From the NCBI GenBank assembly GCA_027596075.1, contig JADGJC010000111.1, positions 4,362 to 66,410 of the forward strand: a stretch of DNA of 62,049 nt, in the 5' to 3' direction. The position numbers were made by a program, and so were the translations under genes. Shown one piece after another: positions 23,008 to 33,238 of the stretch (positions within the stretch are counted from its first letter, which is position 1; every line of letters begins with the position of its first letter). A model generated the notes under the pieces. The model saw nothing but the letters and a program-made list of their open reading frames with translations, did no database searches and was not told the DNA's origin. The DNA comes from Rhizophlyctis rosea (taxonomy: Eukaryota > Chytridiomycota > Chytridiomycetes > Rhizophlyctidales > Rhizophlyctidaceae).

Positions 23008-26000
23008 ATGAGGGCTGAAGAGGTCGGATCTGCGCCAGCGCGCACTCCACCTCCCATCCTCAAAGCTCTCTTCCCTAACATCCTCACCCTCCGAGAGTAC
23101 TTCAACTTTGAAGAAACCCCGCTCACTGCAGGCGCTGCTGTACCCGTCCATGACAGCTCACCCTTATATAGAGACTTACTATGTAGAACCTGGGTCGCTC
23201 CGTTGGACAACGCAACGGGCGGCCTGCCAGCAACTGACTCAGAGTCGCGTTTTTCGCAAGCTGAGGTTCGCTTCCTGTTTGGCAATGCGTTTGCAATAGA
23301 CAAATATTCAATAACAATAATAACGCATGTGGTGCAGATAGTGAATCGTGTAATAGGGACGTTGTTGACCACTCGTCCTCATCAGCAAAATGTTCTCATT
23401 TATGGCTATCGACGGGTATGCCCCAAAAATGCGTCGTTCAGTGGAGGAGCACCCATTAAAACCATGCTTAGAGCAGTGATCGGCAAGGAAGTTCCGTTAT
23501 TGGACTTCATGGGATTGAAAACTACTTTCCAAACACCGTCGTGAACAGCATAAAGAGCCCAGTTTGGGAACATCTGTTGTCAAGGTGCCCAAAGCTAATG
23601 ACCGCACCGTCGTTCATGTGCACATCGATTGATATTACATATAGGGTTGGCGATCGCGCGATGACATACTTACTCCTAAACAGCAGTATCTTCATGGAAC
23701 TGCCGGACAATTGCTTGTACCAGGTTGCGGGTAAGGTTGATTGCTACCTTGGCGGGGACGGCACAAACTTATATCAATCTGAAGGGGTACCGGTGACGGA
23801 CGCTAGTATCATCCGTCAAGCAAAGGTTTCGTCAGAAATGCCCCCAGTCAAGACTGGGAAACGATCGCGGGATGGTGGGGCTCATCCCTTTGGATTTAAT
23901 ATTCCACGTAATGACCGGCCCCTACGCAGGTTCGGATGGTGATGCAAGGAAGAGCAAACGACGACAAACAAAAGCTTCCACTGAACTTCCTGGTAGCGCT
24001 TGGTAGAGTTCGTCCATCATTCCAGACCTAATCTAACCCATTGCAGCAGTCCCATCCGGCAACAGTACGAACAAAAAGGAAACCGCCCTGGTCGCTCGAT
24101 CGCGAATGTTTTACGGCCGGCCAGTACGAGGTCTGCATGGAACCATCATCCATGGCTTTTCCAAACATCGTTGAGTGATTGTGAAACCATGCGCGCATGC
24201 TCTAGAACAAACTATGAAGCTTCATATCAGACGTTCTCAACCAGAAACAGATCGAAAGCAAACAGCATCATCCCGTGCTGTATGCCATCTTTCCTAGAGA
24301 GCTTGGATTTGCTGAAAACATCAGGTTTGAGGGCATGTCCCGAAGTCAGCTTGAGAAGGTATGATTAGTTTCGGGCGAGTGAACCTGATGACCACGATGT
24401 GTGATTGATTCGACAAACCCCAGAATTCTATCAAGAAGATACCATGGCGGCTCAAACGAGTGGCAGAATTAGTAAACAGAATGGTAGTCCTGCACAAACA
24501 ATGCAACTATCGGGCGTTGCTGGACAAGCATTGTCCAATGGACGTAGGGTCTCAGCAAGTCGTGATGCCACTTAAGCTGTGTCACTAAACCGTAAATCAG
24601 AACACTCCCGTTCCGAAAAAGCAAAATCTTTCGGGCAAAAGTCCAAACTGTTTACAATACCATTGCAGCTACTATCAGGTACGGTTGCTGTTATCGTCTC
24701 ATGAAGCTGCACATGAGCTGAATGATGCGCAGGTTGCCGCTTTTGTTATATCGGTCGTTCGTCGCGTCATACCGAATGATATGTGGGGGAACGCCTTGAA
24801 TCAGGAGAAGATCCTTCATTGTGAGTTGACTTTGACGGATCTCAATCATTGGTAAATAAAGTTGCAGTGAAAAATAACGTCCATTCGATTCCAGATATTG
24901 ATAAGTTCATTCGCCTACGACGATACGAGACGGCGTCGATTGAGACTTTTATGAATGGCATAAAGGTACTTTTCCACTCACATAGCAATCAAATCGAATG
25001 TCTCTGACAGCGGGCACAGGTCATGCAAATCCCCTGGCTAGAACCGCCTCACTATACCCAAAAACCGCCAAAGCACATTCCGCCAACCGACCATCAGAAA
25101 AGACGGGAACTGATGAGTGCGTGGATGAAGTGGTTTTTTGACTCGTTTCTTATTGGGTTGCTTAAGGTATAATTTCGCGTTTTGATTGGCTGTTGCCCAA
25201 TATGTAGCCCGAAAGCATGAACTGAGATTGAAATTAGACAAACTTCTACATCACGGAAAGTGCACCGCACCGCAACCGTGTGTTTTACTTCCCGATGGAC
25301 GTGTGGCATCGTTTGACAGCGCCTACGTTCGCGGCGTTGTCGACGAGGAATTTCAAGGTGTTGGAGGAGGTTAGGTGTTCAGTTTTTTCCTTCATCTACC
25401 CCCTCTCACCTTCATTGAAACCCCGCTACAGAAAGATATTACCGAACGGTCACTAGGCTTTTCCTTCGTGAGGTTGTTGCCTAAGGAGAATGGGTTGCGG
25501 CCGATCAGTAATTTGAGGAGGAAGTTGCAGCGGAAGGTATGGTTTGTGGTTGATGGAAGGAGGTGGTTTGGTGTTTTCTGATGAGGTGGAAAATAGACAA
25601 CGGGGTCTGCGCGTGTGAATATGATAATGGGGATGAAGAAGTATGGGGGGTTGTCGATCAACACGGTTTTGCAGAATGCGTTTCAGGTTTTGACGTATGA
25701 GAAGGTTAACAGCGATGTGGTTTGTTTGGCGTGTGGGGAATCGAGTCATCTGACATTGCTTGAACGATTAGACACGGGATCCGAGTCTTTTAGGGGCATC
25801 TGTGTTGGGGTTGAATGATATTTATGCAAGATTGAAGGGGCTGAAGAGTCAGTTGGAAGGGGCGCGAGGTTCAAGGTAAGGGGGCAATCGGACCGAGTTT
25901 GGAAGTCAAATGTTGGAGCGAATTGGCTGGTTCGAAATCATATCACCTAACCCCGGCACATCCTAGAAAACTCTACTTCTGCAAAGTGGACATAACATCC

Positions 26001-28023
26001 TCCTTCGACACCATCAATCAGGAATTGTTGCTCCAGGTCGTGAGGGATGTCGTTCAAGACGTAAGGAAAATTCTGCGCATTTCATCGTCCGCGGGGAATG
26101 TGGAAACGCCAATTTTTACCTCATTTTGCAGGACGAATACATCATCCAAAAGTACTCCATGCTGTATCCGAGCGCCGGCCAGCTGAAGAGGTCGTTTGCT
26201 AGAAGGGCTAGACCTGCCGGTACGTATGGACAGCTACTGCTACTCGTTGCGCTCAATGCCATTCAACGGAAGCGCATGCTGATGAATTGACCCTGCAGGC
26301 GAATACACCCAATTCGCAGAACTGGCCAAAGAGCTCGCCGAGGCGTTTCGGAATACGGTTTTCGTTGATCATGTAATGTTTTCGTTCGCGGAAATCAGAT
26401 CGGAAAGCTGTCGTTTTTGCTCATTTTTTCCGATAGGTGACGTACACTTTCGAAGAACGGGATGCGATCATGGAATTGTTGACGAACCATATTTGTAATA
26501 ATTTGGTGAAGGTGGGTTGCAAAACTTGACTACCGGCGTTTGATTGGAGTGCGTTTGGGCTCATAGAAGAATGGTTTGATTCTCAGATGGGAAAGAAATA
26601 CTACCGCCAAATCGTCGGAATACCCCAAGGCTCCGTCCTCTCTACTCTCTTATGCAGGTATACCCCTCCCCCGCGGCCCTCTTCACCACCTCCAACCTCT
26701 AATCATCAAACCCAGCTTCTTCTACGCCCACCTAGAACACACCGAACTCACTTCCTTCACGTCATCACCCGACGCCGCGCTCCTGCGTCTCGTGGACGAT
26801 TTCTTGTATGTTACGACGGATCTGGAGAAGGCGAAGGGGTTTTTGGAACGGATGGGGGATGGTGGGTTCTCTTGTGTCTTTGTGTTGTGGGGGCGTGTGG
26901 ATGGTGATGACTGATTTTGGGGTATAGGGTTTCCGGCGCACGGATGTGTAGTAAATATGGAGAAGACGTTGGTGAATTTTGAAGTGGAGGGTGGGGGGAG
27001 GGGGGTGAAGAAGGTTGAGGGGATGGGTAGGTGGTTTTTGATGGTTGGAGTCTTTGTTACCGTGTATGATGAGGTTCTGAATGTGCTTTTTTCAATCGCT
27101 TTTTGTGAGTAGATTTTCCGTGGTGTGGACTTTTGATACATATGGGGAATTTGACGGTGAAGAGCGATTATACCCGGTATGCTGGCAAATGTAAGTGGCC
27201 CGGGGTTTCGCCTTCTTTTGTTCGGTTTGCAGTCCCGATGTTGATGGCTATTTCTTCAATATGGAACCGTTCAAACCCACCCTAGACCTCCGCGAAACCC
27301 TCTCCGTAGAAATATCCCGTCACCCTTTTTCGTCTTTGCGACATAAAATGATGCAGTAAGCTCCATACCCCGTCCTCCTTCCCCGCTTGTTCCCTCACTT
27401 CTCCCTCTAGGTACCTAAAACCAAAATGCCACGCCATCTTCTTCGACACGACATTCAACTCCCGCGCCACGGTGCTGCTGAACATCTACCAGAACTTCCT
27501 CCTGTGTGCCGCGAAGTTTTATTTGCATGTGAAGGAGTTGGCGGGGTGGGGTGGGATGGGTGTGGTTGGGGAGAGTGGGGGGGAACTTGTTGGTATGTGG
27601 TGTTTTTGGTTTGAAGGGTGTAGTATGATGTTGGGATGGAGATTAATTGATTGATGAAACATGTAGATATTGTGTTGAGCACGATCAAATTCTGCCGGGT
27701 GTTGATCAAGAGCCGGATGAAGAGTGTTTCGGCACGGAAGGTTGGGTGTCGGGTTGGGGTTGAGGGTTTGGAGATTAGTTGGTTTGTTTTTGCTGCGTTT
27801 GTTTGTACTCCATCTCATTATCCACAGACTGATACATCTTTTCTGCAGGTTGGGCTTACATGCTTTCATCACAATATTGAAAGCGAAACGGACAGTTTAT
27901 AAGGACGTTATTGAGGTGTTGGAGAAGGAGTTGGGAGCTGGACAGTATAGAGGTATATGTAGGAGATTGCAGGCGGTAGTGGATGGAAATCTGTCGAGGG
28001 TTTTTGAGGAGATTTTGTTTTAA
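23008..28023 (+). CDS. TERT: Telomerase reverse transcriptase
   Basis: Catalytic subunit that copies the RNA template onto chromosome ends. About two dozen short exons follow the TERT order. The N-terminal part begins ILKALFPNILTLREYF, then NVLIYGYRR and YFPNTVVNSIKSPVWEHLLS, then VGDRAMTYLLLNSSIF. The RNA-binding domain includes RSRMFYGRPVRGL, YAIFPRELGF, a Lys/Arg block (KKIPWRLKRVAELV) and the T motif FIRLRRYE (about 24904). RT motifs: FYITES..HRNRVFYF (1/2 region, about 25238), LLPKENGLRPISNL (25470), motif A KVDITSSFDTI (25990), B' QIVGIPQGSVLSTLLC (26610), C RLVDDFLYV (26790), D GCVVNMEKTLVNF (26940) and E FPWCGLLI (27115). The C-terminal extension ends near 28020. All three catalytic Asp residues are present. 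A few linker splices (for example exon 4 to 5, about 23880-24053) are uncertain. Confidence 0.93.
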
Positions 28024-28324
28024 TGTTTGAGGTATTTGGGTTGGGCGAAGGGAGTGGACAATCTTGCTTGTGGGATTTCTTCAATTAAGGACTTTGCACC
28101 GACTGGAAGGTGAAACGAATCGATTTCAAGGCTTCTCTGCGATTTTTCTGATTTGATTGTATATGGGAGCCAGATCAACGGACATCTTGGAGCGGACGTC
28201 ATAGCACTCCGTAAGCAAGGCGTGGTTGTCAGCAGGGTATGGGTGAATAGCTGCTGGAGGCAAAGCTTTCCGTGAAATCATGATTGATGATGCACCCTGT
28301 GGTGAATCTCACTGGATAGTGAAT

Positions 28325-28811
28325 TCATGTTACATTTGTAACTTCATAACCTAATCCTCCAAGAGCCCCTTCACCGATCCCCTCCATGAGCCTCCCATCA
28401 GCCTGATCTTCCTCATCCTCATCAAAATAATACAGTTCATCCCCGTCAGCCAGTCGTCCCTGATGCATTTTGCTCAACAACCCCTATCCAAATTCTTCCA
28501 CATCGTAATCATACACTCTTATCCGTTCCCTTCCGTGATAGTGATATCTGAACGCTCGGACTGTGGTAGCACACGCTTGCCATTCGTCCTCAACAACCCA
28601 CTATCCTTCCACCAATTTCTGGTTTTCTGATCTACGTCCGTCATCCCACACACTATCTCAAAGTCCGTGACATCAAATGAAAAGCCGTTGAATATAACGA
28701 AGATGATTTCGAAAAAGACAACCAGTCATCAACAGACGTAATTGAGTTCAAATCCAACTCGAATTTGAAATAGTGGCCAGGGTAATGATACAAATTCAAA
28801 GAAACTTTTAA
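28325..28811 (-). pseudogene. Unidentified gene remnant with in-frame stop
   Basis: Minus-strand DNA downstream of the GH45 gene reads as real protein in pieces. One exon after CAGTAG starts near 28811 (YHYPGHYFKFELDLNSITSV). A second, WVVEDEWQACATTVRAFRYH, is followed by a basic and acidic stretch to about 28490. After an in-frame TAG (about 28483-28481) the same frame continues to an Asp/Glu-rich stretch (DELYYFDEDEEDQAD) and the stop at 28325. No N-terminus is visible; it would run into the GH45 3' end. Missing start plus internal stop suggest a truncated, decaying copy. An undetected splice removing the TAG is the alternative. Family unknown. Confidence 0.45.
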
Positions 28812-28885
28812 CTACTGTCTACATTGGCACTGATATCTATGCCTGCATAGCTATCGGGTCCTTCCACACGTCAACTACCAACCAT

Positions 28886-29931
28886 CTAAGAGTGGTTGCA
28901 TCCAGATTGCTGAGTCAACTGTTGGGGGCAAGTGACCTTCCTGAAAGTAACGGCCGGGTTGTCTGTGGAAACACTTCGAGTCAGCAAAACATCTCGTTTC
29001 AGATATGTCAATTCCACATTCCCAATACTTGCCTGCGTTCTTGAACCAGTTGAACCGCCAGTTGCAACCGCTCTGGAGCTGGCTAGGAAGCTGGCTGCAC
29101 TGGCTAGCGGAGCTGATACCACCGTACTGAGCACCCCACCCAGTGGAGGGAGCCCCCCACTGCGAAGAGCAACCGTTAAAAAGACCAACACCACCACCGG
29201 GGATCTGAAGGTCAAAGTGACCGGCACCCAAGTCACCACCAGTGTTCAAGACCTGGACGATCATCGTCTTGCCGGCAACAGTGCCAGAAGTGAAGTCGAG
29301 CTGGTAGCAAGCGCAGCACCAGTCAGACTCCTGGAGACCCTGAATCTTGGCAGCGGCGAAACCGTATGAAAGGGAGTCGCTGACGACGATGGGTTGGTAG
29401 CCGTTACAGGTGTAAGAGGAACCACCGTCACAGGCGGAGGCGGTGTTGGAGCCGAGAGCGGTGACACCGTCCTTGGCGCAGGACTTGGCGGGGGCCGTGC
29501 CGCCCTTGCCGTTCCAGGAGCAGGAGGGCTTGCAGCAGTCCCAGTAGCGGGTGGTGGTGCCGGATGTGCCGCCAGCTTGGGGAGCGGAGGAAGTGGTGGA
29601 GGGGCGGTTGGAGGTGGTAGAGGTGCGGGAGGAGGTGGTGGTGCGAGCAGAAGTGGTGCTGGCGCGGGTGGTGGTTTGGCCACCGCCGCTGCTGCCGCCG
29701 CTACCGGGCAAGCATTGGGAGTACCTGGGAGGAACAACAACTAAATATCAAGATTTATGGTTCGCAAGGACACCATCCAGTTACATACCATTGGTTAGAG
29801 TACGTGCAAGTCCAGCCAGAAGGGCAGGTAGCATCGCCGCTCCAGCCTTGGCCACCGCATTGGCCATACTGGCCAGCCGCCAAAGCAGCGGGCGCGAGGA
29901 GGAGAGCGGGAACAACGAGTTTAGCGAGCAT
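28886..29931 (-). CDS. Secreted GH45 endoglucanase with N-terminal CBM1
   Basis: It cuts internal beta-1,4 bonds of cellulose outside the cell. Three exons (29931-29789, 29724-29033, 28962-28886) give 303 residues. Order: a signal peptide (MLAKLVVPALLLAPAALA), a fungal-type CBM1 (YGQCGGQGWSGDATC to YSQCL, with the four Cys and aromatic cellulose-binding residues), a Thr/Ser linker (TTRASTTSARTTTSSRTST), then GH45 starting TTRYWDCCKPSCSW, whose first Asp is the usual catalytic base. SDWCCACYQLDFTSG and the terminal KNADNPAVTFRKVTCP also match the family. The acid Asp is expected in GGDLGAGHFDLQIPGGGVG. Intron 2 (29032-28963) starts GCAAGT, a GC-AG intron supported by frame and by the conserved NADNP junction. 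The start at 29931 fits the signal peptide. Confidence 0.95.
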
Positions 29932-30660
29932 GTTAGGAGAGGTTACGAGGACGAACAAAAACCAAATTAGGGGGAGGGACACAAAAACCTCTTTTTATAC
30001 CGCCGGGCCGTCAGTGGACACCGTTACGTATTGGTGAGGAGATAAGCGGCCACCAAGACTGAAGGCGCATGGTTTTCAGACAACAACATCAGTCTTCAGA
30101 CCATCTGGTAAAACCCACCCAATCGGGACACACCAATTTCACCCAAACCACACAAAATACACCAGATGGGTGCTGCGCATTGCCTGGGACCCGACTGATC
30201 GTGTTCCAAATGGCAACTCCATTCTGTGTCCTCAGCCCGAGAAGGCGGAACATTCTCAATGGAGGGACATGGGTTTTGGAAACCGGTGTTTCCTTTGCGT
30301 TTATTTTGGCATCAGTTACCGCATATGTCTTCATATGTGGAGGTCACTCGCCACTCCTGAAATCTTTTTTGGCTCTGAAAGTGGGAAGAATGGGAACTTG
30401 TGGGAGGTGGCGACCTTGGCGCTTGTGGTACGTGTGGAAACGCAGGTGTTCGAATGTTTGTTTACATTGAGGACCATGGTAATTTTGGGGTGGGGTGACT
30501 CGGCCCTTTCTATCAGGGATTTGATCATCCAGATCGAGCTGCGCCACATTGTGTCCAAATCAACCTTCCCAAGTTCCGTTGCATCAAAGAAAGATCCTCT
30601 AACATCATTATGGAATACCCATCTAATTCAAAGGTCAAAACGACGTGTTACTGTCCCTCA
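29932..30660. other. Intergenic, promoter side of the GH45 gene
   Basis: It lies upstream of the secreted cellulase and downstream of the TTD14-like gene. A TTTTTATACC (TATA on the minus strand) near 29990-30000 probably serves the cellulase. Long open frames on the plus strand have no domain or splice support. Confidence 0.35.
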
Positions 30661-32694
30661 TCACAACAAGTCCCTCGAACCCCCCCGACTCATACCCCCA
30701 CCAACCCCCGTCACCTCCGCCAACCGATACATACTAAACCCCTTATCATCCGTCACCTCCTCCATCTCCAACCAATCCGGCAGCAAACTCTCCTTCGGAC
30801 TCCCCAACCCCGGACTCCCTACACTCGAACTACTCCCCCCAACCTCATAGTCCAAATACGCCTCCAGAAGCACCAACCCCTCCCTCGGCGACCGGTAAAC
30901 GTCGATTTGGAAGTATCGGTCATGGAAGAGGAAGCAGCGTCGTCGTTTTAGGATTGGGGAACGGGTGGGGTCTTGTTGGGCGCGGAGGGCTTCGTATTCG
31001 CGGAAGGAGAGGTTGCGGCGGGTTTCGACGCGTTGGCCGTCGACCTGCGAGGGTTTGAACGGTTGGTGAGTTCTCTGAAGGGGAAGTGTATGGGACCATT
31101 GCACGTACTTCTGGGTATCGTGATGTCATGCTTCGATGGACTTCTTTTGAGGCGCCTATTTCTTCACGTCTGCGATACATATGTCAATCATGCCTTTCGG
31201 ATGGCAGGCAATCACCAACTCATCAAGAGGCCACTTACTTCCGGATCCGTATTTGCAACCCGTCGCCAGCAGTATTCACCAAATATACATCTAAATTCGA
31301 AAAGAAGTGTTATATCACGCATAATCCCAAAATCCACCCAGAAACAAAACATGCCGTACGTTCAACATTGAAATCCCGAAACGGAACAGGAAACGGCGCA
31401 TCGAGTGAAAAGTTCTTCACCAAAAACTTATGCCGACGTACGTGTTTACCGTATCGTTCGCTATCGGCTACCAGACCCAGTCGCGTCATGACGGCTTGGA
31501 CGGCTCGATCGCATTTTTGGGCAAAGTTTTCTACTGAGGAGTTGTCTATTACTTGCAGGGATGGGTGTCCTACGCGAAATTTTGCCATATGAGTTATTTT
31601 GTTACATCTCCTTCTGAACGGCCCGGCCATGAAATCTCACCAATCCAAGCACTCATACACAGATCATCCCTCTCCCTCGCCAACTCAAGACCTTCTGATC
31701 GCACTCGGTTGTTTTCTAGTGTGTAGAATGGCTCCGCTCCTTTGGCTGCTGTGACAAGATGTACTACGCAATCGTAGCGGTTATCCCGGATGTCCATTTC
31801 GTCCAGGTTCAGTTCTGATAGTAGTCTAAGCCACTCGGGGCGAGGCATATATGCTGGAATAGCATATTCAATGTTTGGTTACAAGTGTGAAAGTAGCGTT
31901 TACACATACCTGAGGGATCCATCGCACCGCGATCTATCACCAAGTGTTGTGAGATGAAGAGTCAAAGCAGATGTATGCCCAACAGGATCAAGTCCACCAA
32001 CCGCATATGACGACGGTCTTTTGACCTCTTTCAGCATTAAGTTTGGCTAGCTGCATGACAATTCAATATAGGTTGGGCGGAGATGACCGATTTATGTGTC
32101 AAATAATGGAAAGGCACCCACATTCATAAATGTGTTTTCTATGCTCAACATCGTATTGACGATGCTTTTCTGAAAGCTATACGCCTGCGCGGCAGTTAAT
32201 TCCCCGAAAACAACACCACCGCTGAATGTAATCAGTCAGATGATTGATCAATCGGGGATGTTAAGCCTGACTGCTCACTTCATGAGAATGGTGGCCGTCT
32301 CTGGAACTCTGTAGACTTCGCCAAAAGCTTAGATTAAAACGAATCTAAATAAGGGCATCATAGACAATACCTTTCCATCCCAAAGTCTGGAATAAGCTAT
32401 AAATTGCGAACATAAGAGCCTTGTCTGATTGATTCAATCCAAAACGTGTCTTGCTTACTCTCCCAAAATCTGCAAATAAACAAAAGTCAATAGAGGTCGC
32501 CGGCTACCCCGCGACGCGCGCACCGATCCATACCGCCAAGCAAGACGTCTTTCCGCCGCAAGGACCTGATCTAGTAATATTAGTTCTTGCCTATTGCATA
32601 TCTTCTCACCGAGTTGCGGGTTCCCACCTCCCGTTAGACAAATGACTTTGAACGCCGCTGGGTCGGCGGCGGGGTTAGCAAGGGTGGCAGACAT
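30661..32694 (-). CDS. TTD14-like P-loop NTPase with CYTH-like C-terminal domain
   Basis: It resembles TRPL translocation defect protein 14: an AAA_28/NadR-like P-loop ATPase/GTPase domain fused to a CYTH (triphosphate tunnel) domain. The animal protein acts in membrane trafficking; the fungal role is unknown. About eleven small exons: ATG at 32694; Walker A built across a splice (FKVICLTGG, then SGPCGGKTSC, near 32565-32530); VYRVPETATI; GGVVFGELTAAQAYSFQ; a Walker B-like strand with VVICDRGAMD; MPRPEWLRLL; the HLVTAAKGAEPFYTLENN block; HPSLQVIDNS; then FREYEALRAQQDPTRSPI, KRRRCFLFHDRYFQIDVY and GLVLLEAYLDY in the CYTH part. The C-terminus is Ser/Gly-rich. Divergent from RAT1. Confidence 0.8.
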
Positions 32695-33238
32695 GGCTGG
32701 CTGAGCAGGGGGTTATCTGCAGTGGACGTTCGTTGGCCGAGTGATGAGTGTTCGTTAAGATGGGTTGAAGCTTTGGTGGTGTGAATGCAGAACAAGCTGA
32801 GTAAGATGGGCGAGAAGCGGAACGACAACCACCCTTCCCTCCTTACCCCACGTCCAATGCCTTGGGGGAGAAGCTCTGATGTCTGGTTTCGCAGACACCG
32901 AAACGCCCCACGCGTCTCGGGCGCGGCCGGCGTGCACGTGTTCCTGTGTGGCGCACGCGTTTGTTGTGTCACAGTGCGTCACGACGCGATCGGCAGAGGA
33001 TGATCAACCACCCACAAATGCGAAGCCAAAAACTGCCAAAAGGACCCTCAGAAACCAGGACCAAACAGCTTTCTCTCACAGTTATTTTATCCGTGGGAAA
33101 GTGAGAAGTTTCTCACAATTGATTAGCCGTACACAGCTAATAGGAAACCTCAGCTCACGCAGTTATCACGTAACTTGGTGTGAACAGTCAACGAAGGGTG
33201 TATCAAGTTCCCATTGACACTGAAGTGAATCACGGAAA
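32695..33238. promoter_or_regulatory. Divergent promoter region (TTD14-like / RAT1)
   Basis: It holds no exon. Short dyads such as GCACGTG and GTGTGGCGCACGCG occur near 32933-32956, and GTGGGAAAGTGAGAAGTTTCTCAC near 33090-33117 has imperfect dyad symmetry. Function is inferred from position only. Confidence 0.35.

Noticed and set aside
24321..24506. Minus-strand ORFs within TERT
   Set aside because: They lie opposite conserved TERT exons and have no domain.
23000..28000. Retrotransposon reverse transcriptase
   Set aside because: The RT motifs come with the telomerase T motif, N-terminal and C-terminal extension; there is no integrase, endonuclease or terminal repeat.
29261..29740. Ala/Pro-rich ORF opposite and within the GH45 linker
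   Set aside because: An out-of-frame reading of the Thr/Ser linker and catalytic exon.
30170..30850. 226-codon plus-strand ORF
   Set aside because: Part lies opposite the TTD14-like exon and the rest shows no domain or conserved pattern.
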